From Mycolicibacterium komossense (GTDB lineage: Bacteria > Actinomycetota > Actinomycetes > Mycobacteriales > Mycobacteriaceae): a stretch of 64,000 bases of DNA. Below the pieces are notes generated by a model that made no database searches, was not told where the DNA came from, and saw nothing but the letters and a program-made list of their open reading frames with translations. This document shows, piece after piece, positions 18,231-26,882 of the stretch. The stretch spans positions 127,236 through 191,235 of the forward strand of contig NZ_JACKTY010000029.1 in assembly GCF_025822605.1 (NCBI RefSeq), read 5' to 3'. Position numbers and translations under genes: made by a program. Every line of letters begins with the position of its first letter. The first letter of the stretch is position 1.

Positions 18231-18550
18231 GGTGTCACCAGAACGCGACAAAACTCCGGTACCACACGGGCGTTTCCCCGCAAAACCGGGCCCGACCATC
18301 CCGGCAACGGTCCCAAGCGCCGAAAATCGGGCCCAAGAGCGGTCAGCACCCGCCTGGTGATGGGGTCGACGCCGGCTGCGCGGGTCCGGTTGATGCGCCG
18401 AGGTGTCGTCGTCGAGGTGGTCGCGCTGAGTCCGAGCGACGGCAGTGATCCGGACCGGCTGGAGGTGACGGCTTCGGCGATGCGGTCCACGGCAGGCGAC
18501 CTCTTCACGCCCCGGGCAGCGCCTGCCGTTGTCGCCGAACCGGTGACGAT
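18231..18550 (-). promoter_or_regulatory. mtrA leader/promoter region (320 bp)
   Basis: This gap between tmk and mtrA probably carries the mtrA promoter. A minus-strand frame at 18218–18508 (96 aa, ending across the mtrA start) and a plus-strand frame at 18358–18554 are both open with GC-rich third positions. Neither resembles anything I know and they contradict each other, so I do not annotate a gene. Confidence 0.4.
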
Positions 18551-19180
18551 CTAGCGGTCGAGAGCGGTGAGAATCTCCTCGGCGGTCGCGCCGGGTGCGA
18601 TCCTCAGCCACGGCCCGCCCCAGTCGGTGTCGACCAGCCCGGAGTAGACCGCGGCGGTGCGCTGCTGCAATTCGTCATCACGTTCGTAGGCGTCCCGCGC
18701 GCGGCCCACCTCCTGCTCAGCACGCTGACGCGCTCGCTCCCCGGCCAGTTCGGGCGAAACATCAAGGAGCAGTTGCCAATCCGGCATCGGCAGCTGCAGC
18801 CGCCGGTATTCCAGGCGGAACACCCAGTCCACCACCTCGCCGTGGGCGTCCTGGCCGAGCCGCGCCGCACTGTAGGCGGCATTCGAGGCCACATAACGGT
18901 CGAGCAGCACCACGTCGTAGTTCAGTCGAAGGTCGGCGATCTGGTCGGCGGCACCCGCTCGATCCAGCGCGAACAGCATGGCCATCGCATACACCGAACC
19001 GGCCAGGTCGCCGTGGTCACCGTGTAGCGCTTCGGCCGCCACATCGGCGGGCACCGACTGCCCGTACCGCGGGAAGGCCAACGTGGCCACCGACTTTCCC
19101 GCACTCTCGAGCCGTGATCGCAGGCCCTCGGTGAGCGTGCGTTTGCCTGCACCGTCGAGGCCTTCAATGACAATCAGCAC
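18551..19180 (-). CDS. tmk: Thymidylate kinase
   Basis: 209 aa. It makes dTDP from dTMP and ATP. The P-loop is IEGLDGAGKRTL at residues 5–16. The dTMP-binding stretch LAFPRYGQSVPADVAAEALHG and the DRY motif (VVLLDRYVASNAAYSAAR) are as in the mycobacterial enzyme. The start is ATG 19180. It lies between sahH and mtrA, the usual mycobacterial order, and follows a strong hairpin that ends the sahH transcript. Confidence 0.96.
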   Translation of the reverse strand: MLIVIEGLDGAGKRTLTEGLRSRLESAGKSVATLAFPRYGQSVPADVAAEALHGDHGDLAGSVYAMAMLFALDRAGAADQIADLRLNYDVVLLDRYVASNAAYSAARLGQDAHGEVVDWVFRLEYRRLQLPMPDWQLLLDVSPELAGERARQRAEQEVGRARDAYERDDELQQRTAAVYSGLVDTDWGGPWLRIAPGATAEEILTALDR

Positions 19181-19208
19181 GGGCGGCAGCCTAACTGCGT
19201 TCGCCGAC

Positions 19209-19258
19209 CAGACACAAAGTGCCCCAGATCCTTACGGAAATGGGGCACTTTGTGTCTG
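19209..19258 (-). terminator. 18-bp perfect stem-loop between sahH and tmk
   Basis: CAGACACAAAGTGCCCCA (19209–19226) is perfectly complementary to TGGGGCACTTTGTGTCTG (19241–19258) around a 14-nt loop. It starts 10 nt after the sahH stop. The length and perfection make it the clearest terminator-like structure in the window; no U-run follows on either strand. Confidence 0.75.
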
Positions 19259-19267
19259 CTCGCGAAA

Positions 19268-20734
19268 TCAGTAGCGGTAGTGCTCCGGCTTGTACGGGCC
19301 GTCGACGTCGACGCCGATGTACTCGGCCTGTTCCTTGGTGAGCTTGGTCAGCGTGCCGCCGAGAGCTTCGACGTGGATACGAGCGACCTTCTCGTCGAGG
19401 TGCTTGGCCAGGCGGTAGACCTCGTTGTCGTACTCGTCGTTCTTGGTCCACAGTTCGATCTGCGCGATCACCTGGTTGGAGAAGCTGTTGCTCATCACGA
19501 ACGACGGATGGCCGGTGGCGTTGCCCAGGTTCAGCAGTCGGCCCTCGGACAGCACGATGATCGAGTGGCCGTCGTCGAAGACGAACTCGTCAACCTGCGG
19601 CTTGATGTTGATCCGACGGACGCTCGGATCGCGCTCGAGGCGGGCCATTTCGATCTCGTCGTCGAAGTGGCCGATGTTGCCCAGGATCGCCTGGTGCTTC
19701 ATCGACTTCATGTGCTCAAGGGTGACGATGCCCTGGTTGCCAGTGGCGGTGATGACGATGTCGGCCCAGCCGATCGCCTCCTCGACCGACTTGACCTCGA
19801 AGCCGTCCATCAGCGCCTGGAGCGCGTTGATCGGATCGATCTCGGTGACGGCGACGCGCGCGCCCTGCGCCTTGAGCGCCTCGGCGCAGCCCTTACCGAC
19901 GTCCCCATAGCCACACACCAGGGCAGCCTTGCCGCCGATCAGGACGTCGGTGCCCCGGTTGATGCCGTCGATGAGCGAGTGCCGGGTGCCGTACTTGTTG
20001 TCGAACTTGCTCTTAGTCACCGAGTCGTTGACATTGATGGCCGGGAACGCCAGCTCACCAGCGGCGGCGAACTGGTACAGCCGCAGCACACCGGTGGTGG
20101 TCTCCTCCGTGACGCCCTGGACCGACTCGGCGATCTTGGTCCACTTGTCCTTCTCGGTCTCGTAACGCGCCCGGACCAGCCCGAGGAAGACCTTCCACTC
20201 ATCGGAGTCGTCGTCCTCGGTGGGGGGCACCACGCCGGCCTTCTCGTACTGCGCGCCGCGCAGCACCAGCATGGTGGCGTCGCCACCGTCGTCGAGGATC
20301 ATGTTCGCCGGTTCGCCGGGCCACGTGAGCATCTGCTCGGCCGCCCACCAGTACTCCTCCAGCGACTCACCCTTCCACGCGAAGACCGGGGTGCCCTTGG
20401 GCTCCTCGGGAGTCCCGTGCGGCCCGACAACCACTGCGGCCGCCGCGTGGTCCTGGGTGGAGAAAATGTTGCAGGACGCCCAGCGGACCTCGGCGCCGAG
20501 GGCGACGAGGGTCTCGATCAGGACGGCGGTCTGGATGGTCATATGCAGCGATCCGGAGATGCGCGCACCCTTGAGTGGAGCGACCTCGGCGTATTCGCGG
20601 CGCAGCGACATCAATCCGGGCATTTCATGCTCGGCGAGCCGGATCTCTTTCCGGCCGAATTCCGCGAGTCCGAGGTCGGCGACCTTGAAGTCGATCCCGT
20701 TTAGAACGTCGGCGGTCAGTGTCGGTGCAGTCAT
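19268..20734 (-). CDS. sahH: Adenosylhomocysteinase (SAH hydrolase)
   Basis: 488 aa. It splits S-adenosylhomocysteine into adenosine and homocysteine using tightly bound NAD. The NAD-binding [12 protein letters not shown], the catalytic region [29 protein letters not shown] and the conserved C-terminal KPEHYRY are present, as is the mycobacterial insertion in the catalytic domain. I use ATG 20734 (MTAPTLTAD), which has AAAAGGGG 6–7 nt upstream; an in-frame TTG at 20758 would add eight residues. It sits downstream of the alkane hydroxylase operon's tetR, probably with its own promoter in the 116-bp gap. Confidence 0.97.
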   Translation of the reverse strand: MTAPTLTADVLNGIDFKVADLGLAEFGRKEIRLAEHEMPGLMSLRREYAEVAPLKGARISGSLHMTIQTAVLIETLVALGAEVRWASCNIFSTQDHAAAAVVVGPHGTPEEPKGTPVFAWKGESLEEYWWAAEQMLTWPGEPANMILDDGGDATMLVLRGAQYEKAGVVPPTEDDDSDEWKVFLGLVRARYETEKDKWTKIAESVQGVTEETTTGVLRLYQFAAAGELAFPAINVNDSVTKSKFDNKYGTRHSLIDGINRGTDVLIGGKAALVCGYGDVGKGCAEALKAQGARVAVTEIDPINALQALMDGFEVKSVEEAIGWADIVITATGNQGIVTLEHMKSMKHQAILGNIGHFDDEIEMARLERDPSVRRINIKPQVDEFVFDDGHSIIVLSEGRLLNLGNATGHPSFVMSNSFSNQVIAQIELWTKNDEYDNEVYRLAKHLDEKVARIHVEALGGTLTKLTKEQAEYIGVDVDGPYKPEHYRY

Positions 20735-20850
20735 GTAGAGCCCCTTTTCATTCGTCAATTGCTCATGAGCGCACAGATGCGCGTGGCGACACCCATGCAG
20801 ATACCCATAGCCTGCGGGCTCGCGGGACAGGCGCTAAGGCGCACTGACAG

Positions 20851-21498
20851 CTACGGAGTATCTATAACACCGTAGCGTTCGGCGAACGGTGTCATCAATC
20901 TGGCCAGGTCCCGCGCGACGTCATGGTCGGACTCCGGCGGCATCGAGACATAACTCATGGCCAACCGCACGATGGCTCTGGCCAGGACGCCGGCATCGTC
21001 GGCGCTGCACTGCACCCAGCTGTGGGTGAAGGACTCCGTCAGCCGCGACGACGCCCGGGAAATGATCGGCGCGCTGTCGGTGGTGATGATCTGCAGTAGG
21101 TCGGGTTTTGCCGCACCGGTCAGCAGAGAGATCACCAACGGGTCCGACGCGGATTCGGCGAAGAAGGCACGGAAGCCCTCCAGGAACGCCGCTTCGACAT
21201 TCCCGACATTGGAGTAGATGGCGTCGTCCACCGCGTCGACCAGGCGGTCGGCCAGGCGCAGGGCGTATCCCTGCGCCAAACCCTGCCGTGAGCCGAATTC
21301 GTTGTAGATCGTCTGCCTGCTGATCCCGGCCACCGTGGCGACGTCGGCCAGGGTGATCGACGACCAGTCCTTGGTGCCGAGGAGATCGCGCATCGCGTCG
21401 AGAACCAGGTCACGCAACAGCACGCGCGACGCCTCGGCGTAGGGAACCCGTACGGGTCTACCCTCGCTGCCTGTTCTGTCCCTGCGGGCCCTTGCCAC
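20851..21498 (-). CDS. TetR-family regulator of the alkB operon
   Basis: 215 aa from GTG 21498 (VARARRDRTG..); the frame is open to a TTG at 21561, and no start has a strong ribosome-binding site. The helix-turn-helix is DVATVAGISRQTIYNEFGSRQGL. The C-terminal ligand domain is the type found with alkane hydroxylase operons (an AlkX-like regulator, by position). It is the last gene of alkB–rubA–rubB–tetR and probably represses the operon, binding in the alkB upstream region and released by alkanes or fatty acids. The ligand is inferred. Confidence 0.88.
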   Translation of the reverse strand: MARARRDRTGSEGRPVRVPYAEASRVLLRDLVLDAMRDLLGTKDWSSITLADVATVAGISRQTIYNEFGSRQGLAQGYALRLADRLVDAVDDAIYSNVGNVEAAFLEGFRAFFAESASDPLVISLLTGAAKPDLLQIITTDSAPIISRASSRLTESFTHSWVQCSADDAGVLARAIVRLAMSYVSMPPESDHDVARDLARLMTPFAERYGVIDTP

Positions 21499-21547
21499 AG
21501 GGGCGACACTGACACCAACCAGGGCAGGCGTCAACAGGGCAGGCCCG

Positions 21548-21742
21548 TCATGGCCGGGCAACTTCGATCATCTCGAAGTCGGATTTGGCGGCGCCGCAGT
21601 CCGGGCAGCTCCAGTCTTCGGGGATGTCGTCCCACCGTGTGCCAGCGGCAATACCGTCTTCGGGCCAGCCTTTGGCCTCGTCGTACTCGAACCCGCACTG
21701 GAAACAGCGGAACAGTTTGTAGACCTCGTCCGATGTCGTCAT
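21548..21742 (-). CDS. rubB: Rubredoxin RubB
   Basis: 64 aa, start ATG 21742 after AGGAGTGAGCGC. It has the two Fe-ligating CxxCG motifs, [12 protein letters not shown] and [17 protein letters not shown]. It passes electrons from rubredoxin reductase to AlkB. The start overlaps the rubA stop (ATGA). Adjacent paralogous rubredoxins are standard in actinobacterial alkane operons; this one is the electron-transfer (AlkG2-type) form, judged by the family pattern. Confidence 0.95.
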   Translation of the reverse strand: MTTSDEVYKLFRCFQCGFEYDEAKGWPEDGIAAGTRWDDIPEDWSCPDCGAAKSDFEMIEVARP

Positions 21743-21912
21743 GCGCTCACTCCTGTCATCTCGAAATCGATCTTCTCGCGCACCCCGCAGTCGGGGCAGC
21801 ACCAGTCGTCAGGAATCTGGGCCCACGGGGTACCTGGCGGAAACCCTTCCCGCGGAGCACCTTTGGTCTCGTCGTAGACGTAGTCGCAGACAGGGCACCG
21901 GTAGCACGCCAT
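21739..21912 (-). CDS. rubA: Rubredoxin RubA
   Basis: 57 aa read directly from the sequence: [20 protein letters not shown], then [38 protein letters not shown]. Both CxxC iron sites are intact. The ATG at 21912 overlaps the alkB stop and the stop overlaps rubB's start, so the three are translationally coupled. The length equals that of M. tuberculosis RubA within two residues. Confidence 0.95.
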   Translation of the reverse strand: MACYRCPVCDYVYDETKGAPREGFPPGTPWAQIPDDWCCPDCGVREKIDFEMTGVSA

Positions 21913-23138
21913 CAGCTGACCGCCCCATAGCGAGCGAGGATCTTCTCCCGCCGACGGGGATCGATGTTGACCCGCGTGATGTCGCCGTCGTAGTGGTCAA
22001 GAACACGGTGATCCATCACCTTTCGCCAGAGCGGCGGGAAGTAGGTGAGGCTGATCATCGATGCGTAGCCGCTGGGCAGGTTGGGCGCACCGTCCATGCT
22101 GCGCAGCGTCTGGTACCGACGCGTGGGGTTGGCGTGGTGGTCACTGTGCCGTTGCAGATGATAGAGGAACAGGTTGGTGACGACGTGGTCGGAGTTCCAG
22201 CTGTGCTGCGGTGAGCAGCGTTCGTAGCGGCCACTTTCCATCTTCTGGCGCAGGAGTCCGTAGTGCTCGAGATAGTTGACCGTCTCCAGCAGGCCGAATC
22301 CGTAGATGGCCGAGATGACCATGAACGGGATGACTCCCCAGCCGAAAATCGCGATCAGCACTCCCCAGAACACCGCTGACATCGCCCATGCGTTGAGCAC
22401 GTCATTGCTGGGGTGCCATACCTTTTTGCCCTGCCTGCGCAACCGCGCCGCTTCGAGCTCCCACGACGACCTCAGACTGCCAAATACACTGCGGGGCAGG
22501 AATTCCCAGAATGTCTCACCGAAGCGGGCCGAGGCCGGGTCCTCCGGAGTAGCGACGCGGACGTGATGGCCGCGGTTGTGTTCGATGTAAAAGTGGCCGT
22601 ACCAGGTCTGAGCCAGCGTGATCTTCGAGAGCCAGCGCTCCAGGGAGTCCTTCTTGTGCCCCAATTCGTGTGCGGTATTGATCCCGATGCCGCCGAGGGT
22701 GCCCACCGACAGGGCCAGGCCGATCTTGGCCACCCAACTCAGGCCACCGTCGTAGCCCAGCCAGCTCAGGTCTGACGCCGTGAACAGATAAGCCCCGACG
22801 ATGACGCTGGCGTACTGGAACGGGATGTAGATGTAGGTGCACCGTCGGTAGTACTTGTCGTTCTCCAACCGCTCCATCACCTCATCCGGTGGGTTCTGAC
22901 CGTCCGGGCCGAAACGCAGGTCGAGCACCGGCAGCAGGACATAGACCAGAGCCGGCCCGATCCAGAAGAAAGCCTGCGAGGCCGTGGTCCAGCCGACATG
23001 GTTCAGTGCCCACACCAGGGGCATCACGGTGAACAGCGCGGTGGGTGCGATCAGCCCCATCAGCCACAGCCGGCGCTTTTTATCCCGCCACTGCTCGGCC
23101 GCTACCGGTCCGTTGTGTTCGTCCAACTGCGATGTCAC
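21912..23138 (-). CDS. alkB: Alkane 1-monooxygenase AlkB
   Basis: 408 aa membrane di-iron enzyme that hydroxylates the terminal carbon of n-alkanes. The histidine boxes are HELGH (157–161), EHNRGHH (186–192) and HSDHH (331–335), plus NYLEHYG near 288. Several hydrophobic spans lie at 25–75, 105–155 and 250–285. I choose GTG 23138 because AGAAGG precedes it by about 8 nt; an in-frame GTG at 23147 is crowded against that site. It is first gene of the alkB–rubA–rubB–tetR operon. Confidence 0.96.
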   Translation of the reverse strand: MTSQLDEHNGPVAAEQWRDKKRRLWLMGLIAPTALFTVMPLVWALNHVGWTTASQAFFWIGPALVYVLLPVLDLRFGPDGQNPPDEVMERLENDKYYRRCTYIYIPFQYASVIVGAYLFTASDLSWLGYDGGLSWVAKIGLALSVGTLGGIGINTAHELGHKKDSLERWLSKITLAQTWYGHFYIEHNRGHHVRVATPEDPASARFGETFWEFLPRSVFGSLRSSWELEAARLRRQGKKVWHPSNDVLNAWAMSAVFWGVLIAIFGWGVIPFMVISAIYGFGLLETVNYLEHYGLLRQKMESGRYERCSPQHSWNSDHVVTNLFLYHLQRHSDHHANPTRRYQTLRSMDGAPNLPSGYASMISLTYFPPLWRKVMDHRVLDHYDGDITRVNIDPRRREKILARYGAVS

Positions 23139-23199
23139 GACTACCACCTTCTGGAAGATCCGCCTTCGAATGAACTTGACTATAGATAAGATTTTGTCG

Positions 23200-23239
23200 A
23201 CCGTCTAGACACAGAGGCATTATTTGTAAAGTAGACGGT
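23200..23239. promoter_or_regulatory. Inverted repeat in the alkB promoter
   Basis: ACCGTCTA (23200–23207) and TAGACGGT (23232–23239) are perfect inverted 8-mers 24 nt apart, in an AT-rich stretch 62–101 bp upstream of alkB. The inner GTCTAGAC is itself palindromic. A TATAGT-like -10 for alkB lies nearby. This is the obvious candidate operator for the TetR protein of the operon. Confidence 0.45.
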
Positions 23240-23336
23240 GACACCGCCCGACGAATGACTGGAGGTCATACTCCCGTCACCGTTGCCCAGCCGATTCCCA
23301 GCAAATGTGGGCGGTACCGCGCGTAACGTCGCGAGC

Positions 23337-24710
23337 ATGGGGAGGACCAAGGAACAAGACGCCGTGGTCATCGGCGCCAGCATCGCCGGGCTCTGTGCCG
23401 CACGGGTGCTTTCCGACCACTATCGACAGGTCATCGTGTTCGAACGCGACGAACTGCCCAGCGCTCCCGCGCAGCGCGCGGCGGTACCTCAGGGCCGGCA
23501 CGTGCACCTGCTGATGGCACGCGGCGCCGCCGAATTCGACGGCCTTTTCCCCGGCCTGCTCGACGACATGGTCGCGGCCGGTGTGCCCATGCTGGAGAAT
23601 CGCCCGGACTGCATCCACTTTGGTGCAGCCGGCCACGTACTGGGCACCGACCACACGCTCCGCAACGAGTTCACCGCCTATGTACCGAGCCGGCCGCATC
23701 TGGAATGGCAGATCCGGCGGCGGGTGGAGGCCATCCCCAATGTGCAGATCCGGCACGTCGGCGTCGCCGAACCCTGCTACTCCCCCGCCGAAGAGCGAGT
23801 GACCGGTGTTCTGCTGGACGCCAACGATGTCGAGTCCGCCGAGGACACCGCCGTACCCGCAGATCTTGTGGTCGACGCCACCGGTCGCGGTACCCGCTTG
23901 CCGGTGTGGTTACAGCAGTGGGGTTTCGAGCGGCCACCCGAGGAGACCGTCGACGTCGGGATCGGATACGCCAGCCAGCAGGTGCGAATTCCGGCCGGAC
24001 TCATCGAGGAAAAGGTGGTGGTGGCCGGCGCCTGCCGCGAGCAGCCACTCGGCCTCGGGATGCTGTACTACGAGGACCACACCTGGACCGTTACCACCTT
24101 CGGGATCGCCAAAGTTGAACCACCACAAAGATTTACGGAGATGTGCGCGCTGGCCGACGATATCCTGCCTGCACACGTGAGCGCCGCGCTCCGCGCCGGC
24201 ACCCCGGTCGGCGACGTGGCATTTCACAAATACCCGGTCAGCAGGTGGCGCCGCTACGACAAGCTCAGCCGCTTCCCAACCGGGATCATTCCGTTCGGCG
24301 ACGCCGTGGTCAGCTTCAACCCGACCTTCGGCCAGGGCATGACGATGTCGTCGATCCAGGCCCGCAACCTGCGCACAGTACTGGAATGCGGTGACTCGGA
24401 CATCGCCACCCGGCTGGCCAAGGCCACCGCGAAGACGACCTATCCGGTGTGGACGATGACGGCCATCGGCGACCAGGTCCTGCACCTGGCGCCGGGCCCG
24501 AAGCCGTGGTGGTACGGCCCGGTCGGCGGTCTGTTCGACCAGTTTCTCGGTGCAGCGGAGACGGATCCCGTTCTGGCCGAATGGTTTCTGCGGCGTTTCA
24601 GCCTGCTGGACAGCCTCTACATGGTCCCATCACCGACATTGGTCAGTCGGACGGTGCGGCACAACATGCGGCTGTGGTGGGCGCAGCGAGCCCACGCCAA
24701 AGCCGGTTAG
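23337..24710 (+). CDS. FAD-dependent monooxygenase-like oxidoreductase
   Basis: 457 aa. The N-terminal Rossmann motif is VVIGASIAGLCAARVL, followed by an acidic FER ribose-binding end. The second FAD motif is GIIPFGDAVVSFNPTFGQGMTMS (GDA..NP..GQG), typical of PHBH/UbiH-type flavoproteins. I start at ATG 23337 (MGRTKEQDAV); an upstream in-frame ATG at 23283 gives an unlikely leader. It is divergent from alkB. It corresponds by position to M. tuberculosis Rv3254, whose substrate is unknown. The 3' end overlaps the convergent CDF transporter by 4 nt. Confidence 0.85.
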   Translation: MGRTKEQDAVVIGASIAGLCAARVLSDHYRQVIVFERDELPSAPAQRAAVPQGRHVHLLMARGAAEFDGLFPGLLDDMVAAGVPMLENRPDCIHFGAAGHVLGTDHTLRNEFTAYVPSRPHLEWQIRRRVEAIPNVQIRHVGVAEPCYSPAEERVTGVLLDANDVESAEDTAVPADLVVDATGRGTRLPVWLQQWGFERPPEETVDVGIGYASQQVRIPAGLIEEKVVVAGACREQPLGLGMLYYEDHTWTVTTFGIAKVEPPQRFTEMCALADDILPAHVSAALRAGTPVGDVAFHKYPVSRWRRYDKLSRFPTGIIPFGDAVVSFNPTFGQGMTMSSIQARNLRTVLECGDSDIATRLAKATAKTTYPVWTMTAIGDQVLHLAPGPKPWWYGPVGGLFDQFLGAAETDPVLAEWFLRRFSLLDSLYMVPSPTLVSRTVRHNMRLWWAQRAHAKAG

Positions 24711-25627
24711 CCGGTCAGCGCCCGGTCCAGATCCGGTTCCAGGTAGATCACCCGCGCGGCGGGAACAGCGGCGCGGACGGCGGCCTCCGCAGCGTTGATG
24801 GTCGCTGCCACCGTGGATAACTCGGTGGTCGGCGCGAGCGCGATCTTGGCGGCCACCAACAATTCGTCGGGTCCCAGGTACTGGGTGCGGATGTGGATCA
24901 GCCGATCGACGTGCTCGGTCTGCTCCAACGCCTGCCGAATAGCCTGGTCCTCCGCACTGGTGGCACCCTCGCCGATCAGCAGGCTATGCATCTCGACCAT
25001 CAGGATCACCGCGATGACACCGAGCAGGACGCCGATGGCCGCGGTGCCGATACCGTCCCAGACCGGGTTACCGGTCAGCACCGTGAGACCGACACCGGCC
25101 AACGCAAGGACGAGCCCGATCAGCGCGCCGGTGTCCTCGAGTAGCACGACCGGCAGTTCCGGGTTGCGGGAAGTCCGGATGAACCGCCACCAACTGCCGT
25201 CGCCTTTCAGCGGCCGGGATTCGACCATCGCGGTGCGAAAGCTGTACGACTCCAACAAGATTGCAACCACCAGTATCACAACGGCGACCAACGGCGAGGT
25301 GAGTTCCGCGGGGTGCGAGATCTTGTGATACCCCTCGTAGAGGGCGAATACCGAACCCAGGGTGAAGAGTACGAGCGCCACCACGAAGGAGTAGAAGTAC
25401 CGGCTGCGACCGTACCCGAACGGATGCAGGGCATCGGCCTCCCGGCGGGCCTGGCGCTGCCCGAACAGCAGCAGCGCCTGATTCGACGTATCGGCCACGG
25501 AGTGCACCGCCTCAGCGAGCATCGACGAGCTCCCGGTGATCAGGAAGCCGACGAATTTCGCGACGGCGATGCCGGCATTGGCCGCCAGTGCGGCCACGAT
25601 GGCACGGGTACTCCCGGCAGTCGACAT
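24707..25627 (-). CDS. Cation diffusion facilitator family transporter
   Basis: 306 aa membrane protein of the CDF/ZnT type that exports divalent metals such as Zn, Fe or Mn by proton antiport. Five to six hydrophobic spans fill residues 10–200, with SMLAEAVHSVADTSNQALL (the HxxxD metal site of TM2) and LLEDTGALIGLVLALAG (the TM5 D site). A cytoplasmic C-terminal domain follows. The start ATG 25627 has GAGGAG upstream and lies 15 nt after manA's stop, so it is probably the last gene of the pmmA–manA operon. The metal is not determined by sequence. Confidence 0.88.
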   Translation of the reverse strand: MSTAGSTRAIVAALAANAGIAVAKFVGFLITGSSSMLAEAVHSVADTSNQALLLFGQRQARREADALHPFGYGRSRYFYSFVVALVLFTLGSVFALYEGYHKISHPAELTSPLVAVVILVVAILLESYSFRTAMVESRPLKGDGSWWRFIRTSRNPELPVVLLEDTGALIGLVLALAGVGLTVLTGNPVWDGIGTAAIGVLLGVIAVILMVEMHSLLIGEGATSAEDQAIRQALEQTEHVDRLIHIRTQYLGPDELLVAAKIALAPTTELSTVAATINAAEAAVRAAVPAARVIYLEPDLDRALTG

Positions 25628-25642
25628 GGTGGCGCTCCTCGC

Positions 25643-26869
25643 TCAAATACCTACGGTCGCCCGAAACAGTTGGGTCGGGCGGTCTGCGACCAGTCGGATG
25701 GGCCCGTCGTCGGCGGATACCCAGGCTGCCGCGCCGCGCTCGAGCGTCAAGGTGTCCGACTTCGCCCGCACGACGGCACCGCCCTCCGCGCACACCAGGA
25801 TCTGCGGTCCATCATGACGACAGGGAGCGTCCACTTCGTGGCCGAGGTTCTCGCCGTCGAGCCGCAGCACCGAAACAGCGAATTCTACTGCCGGGGTGAG
25901 GTATTCGAGATCGAACCCCTCCTGGTCGAGTCGTGGATGCAGCGACTCCGCCGAGGCCGGCGTGAAGTCCAGCACCCGCAGCAGTTCCGGCACATCGACG
26001 TGCTTGGGGGTCAACCCCCCACGTAACACGTTGTCGGAGTTCGCCATCACCTCGAAGCCCACACCACGCAGGTAGCTGTGCAGATTTCCGGCGGGCAGGT
26101 AGATGGCTTCGCCAGGGGCGAGCTGCAACCGGTTCAGCAGCAGGGCGGCCAGCACGCCCGCGTCGCCGGGGTAGCGCTCACCGAGTTCCAAGACCGTCCT
26201 GGCTTCGTCAGCGAATTCGGTTGCACCCGAACGCAGATAGTTCACCGCCCCGTCGAGGACGGCGGGCACCAGCGCATCGAGGTCAGGTTGCGGCGCGGTA
26301 ATCCAGGTGGTGAACAGCGTCCGAAGACCGTCAGCCGCGGACTGGCCGACCAATAGCTCGACGAAGGGATCGAGTTCCGGCACCGCCAGCGCCCGCATCA
26401 GCTCCACGGTCCGGGCCACCGGCCGGAATCCCGCCAACGCTTCGAACGGCTCGATCGCGACGAGCAACTCAGGTTTGTGGCTGCGGTCACGGTAGTTGCG
26501 GACCGGCGACGACAACGGGACGCCCATCCGGTCCTCGTTCTGGTATCCCACCACCGCTTGTTCGGTACTCGGATGGGCCTGCAGCGACAGCGGCTCGTCG
26601 GCGGCCAGCACCTTCACCAAAAACGGAAGCACGTCGCCGAATCTGTCCCGGACCGACGGCCCGAGCTGTCCCTCGGGATCATCGCGCAACACGTCCAGCA
26701 GCGAACGTTCGCCGTCTTCGGTCTCCACGAACGCCGGGTCTGCCGGGTGAGCTCCCAGCCACAACTCTGCTTCCGGATGCGCGGTGGGCGCCGGACGGCC
26801 CGTGAAATCGGCGATCGCCGTGCGCGATCCCCAGGCGTAGGTGCGGATAACTCCGCGTAGCAACTCCAC
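25643..26869 (-). CDS. manA: Mannose-6-phosphate isomerase
   Basis: 408 aa, exactly the M. tuberculosis length from GTG 26869 (VELLRGVIRTYAWGSRTAIADF); the frame stays open further up but that part lies in the neighbour. It is a type I PMI cupin with zinc ligands in LSLQAHPSTEQA and HKPELLVAIEPFEALAGFR, and the active-site NSDNVLRGGLTPKH. It interconverts fructose-6-P and mannose-6-P, feeding GDP-mannose for LAM, PIMs and glycoproteins. It works with pmmA two genes upstream and manB at 34207. Confidence 0.96.
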   Translation of the reverse strand: MELLRGVIRTYAWGSRTAIADFTGRPAPTAHPEAELWLGAHPADPAFVETEDGERSLLDVLRDDPEGQLGPSVRDRFGDVLPFLVKVLAADEPLSLQAHPSTEQAVVGYQNEDRMGVPLSSPVRNYRDRSHKPELLVAIEPFEALAGFRPVARTVELMRALAVPELDPFVELLVGQSAADGLRTLFTTWITAPQPDLDALVPAVLDGAVNYLRSGATEFADEARTVLELGERYPGDAGVLAALLLNRLQLAPGEAIYLPAGNLHSYLRGVGFEVMANSDNVLRGGLTPKHVDVPELLRVLDFTPASAESLHPRLDQEGFDLEYLTPAVEFAVSVLRLDGENLGHEVDAPCRHDGPQILVCAEGGAVVRAKSDTLTLERGAAAWVSADDGPIRLVADRPTQLFRATVGI

Positions 26870-26882
26870 TAGCTCTTCCCCG

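Noticed and set aside
18218..18508. 96-aa frame between tmk and mtrA overlapping the mtrA start
   Set aside because: Open and GC-rich in third positions, but not recognisable, contradicted by an equally open plus-strand frame and without a ribosome-binding site.
19250..20704. 484-aa plus-strand open frame
   Set aside because: It is antisense to sahH with Val/Asp/Leu/Arg-rich low-complexity sequence and no ribosome-binding site.
20735..20850. SAH or SAM riboswitch upstream of sahH
   Set aside because: The 116-bp gap does not show a recognisable riboswitch core; some GC-rich hairpins are present but not diagnostic.
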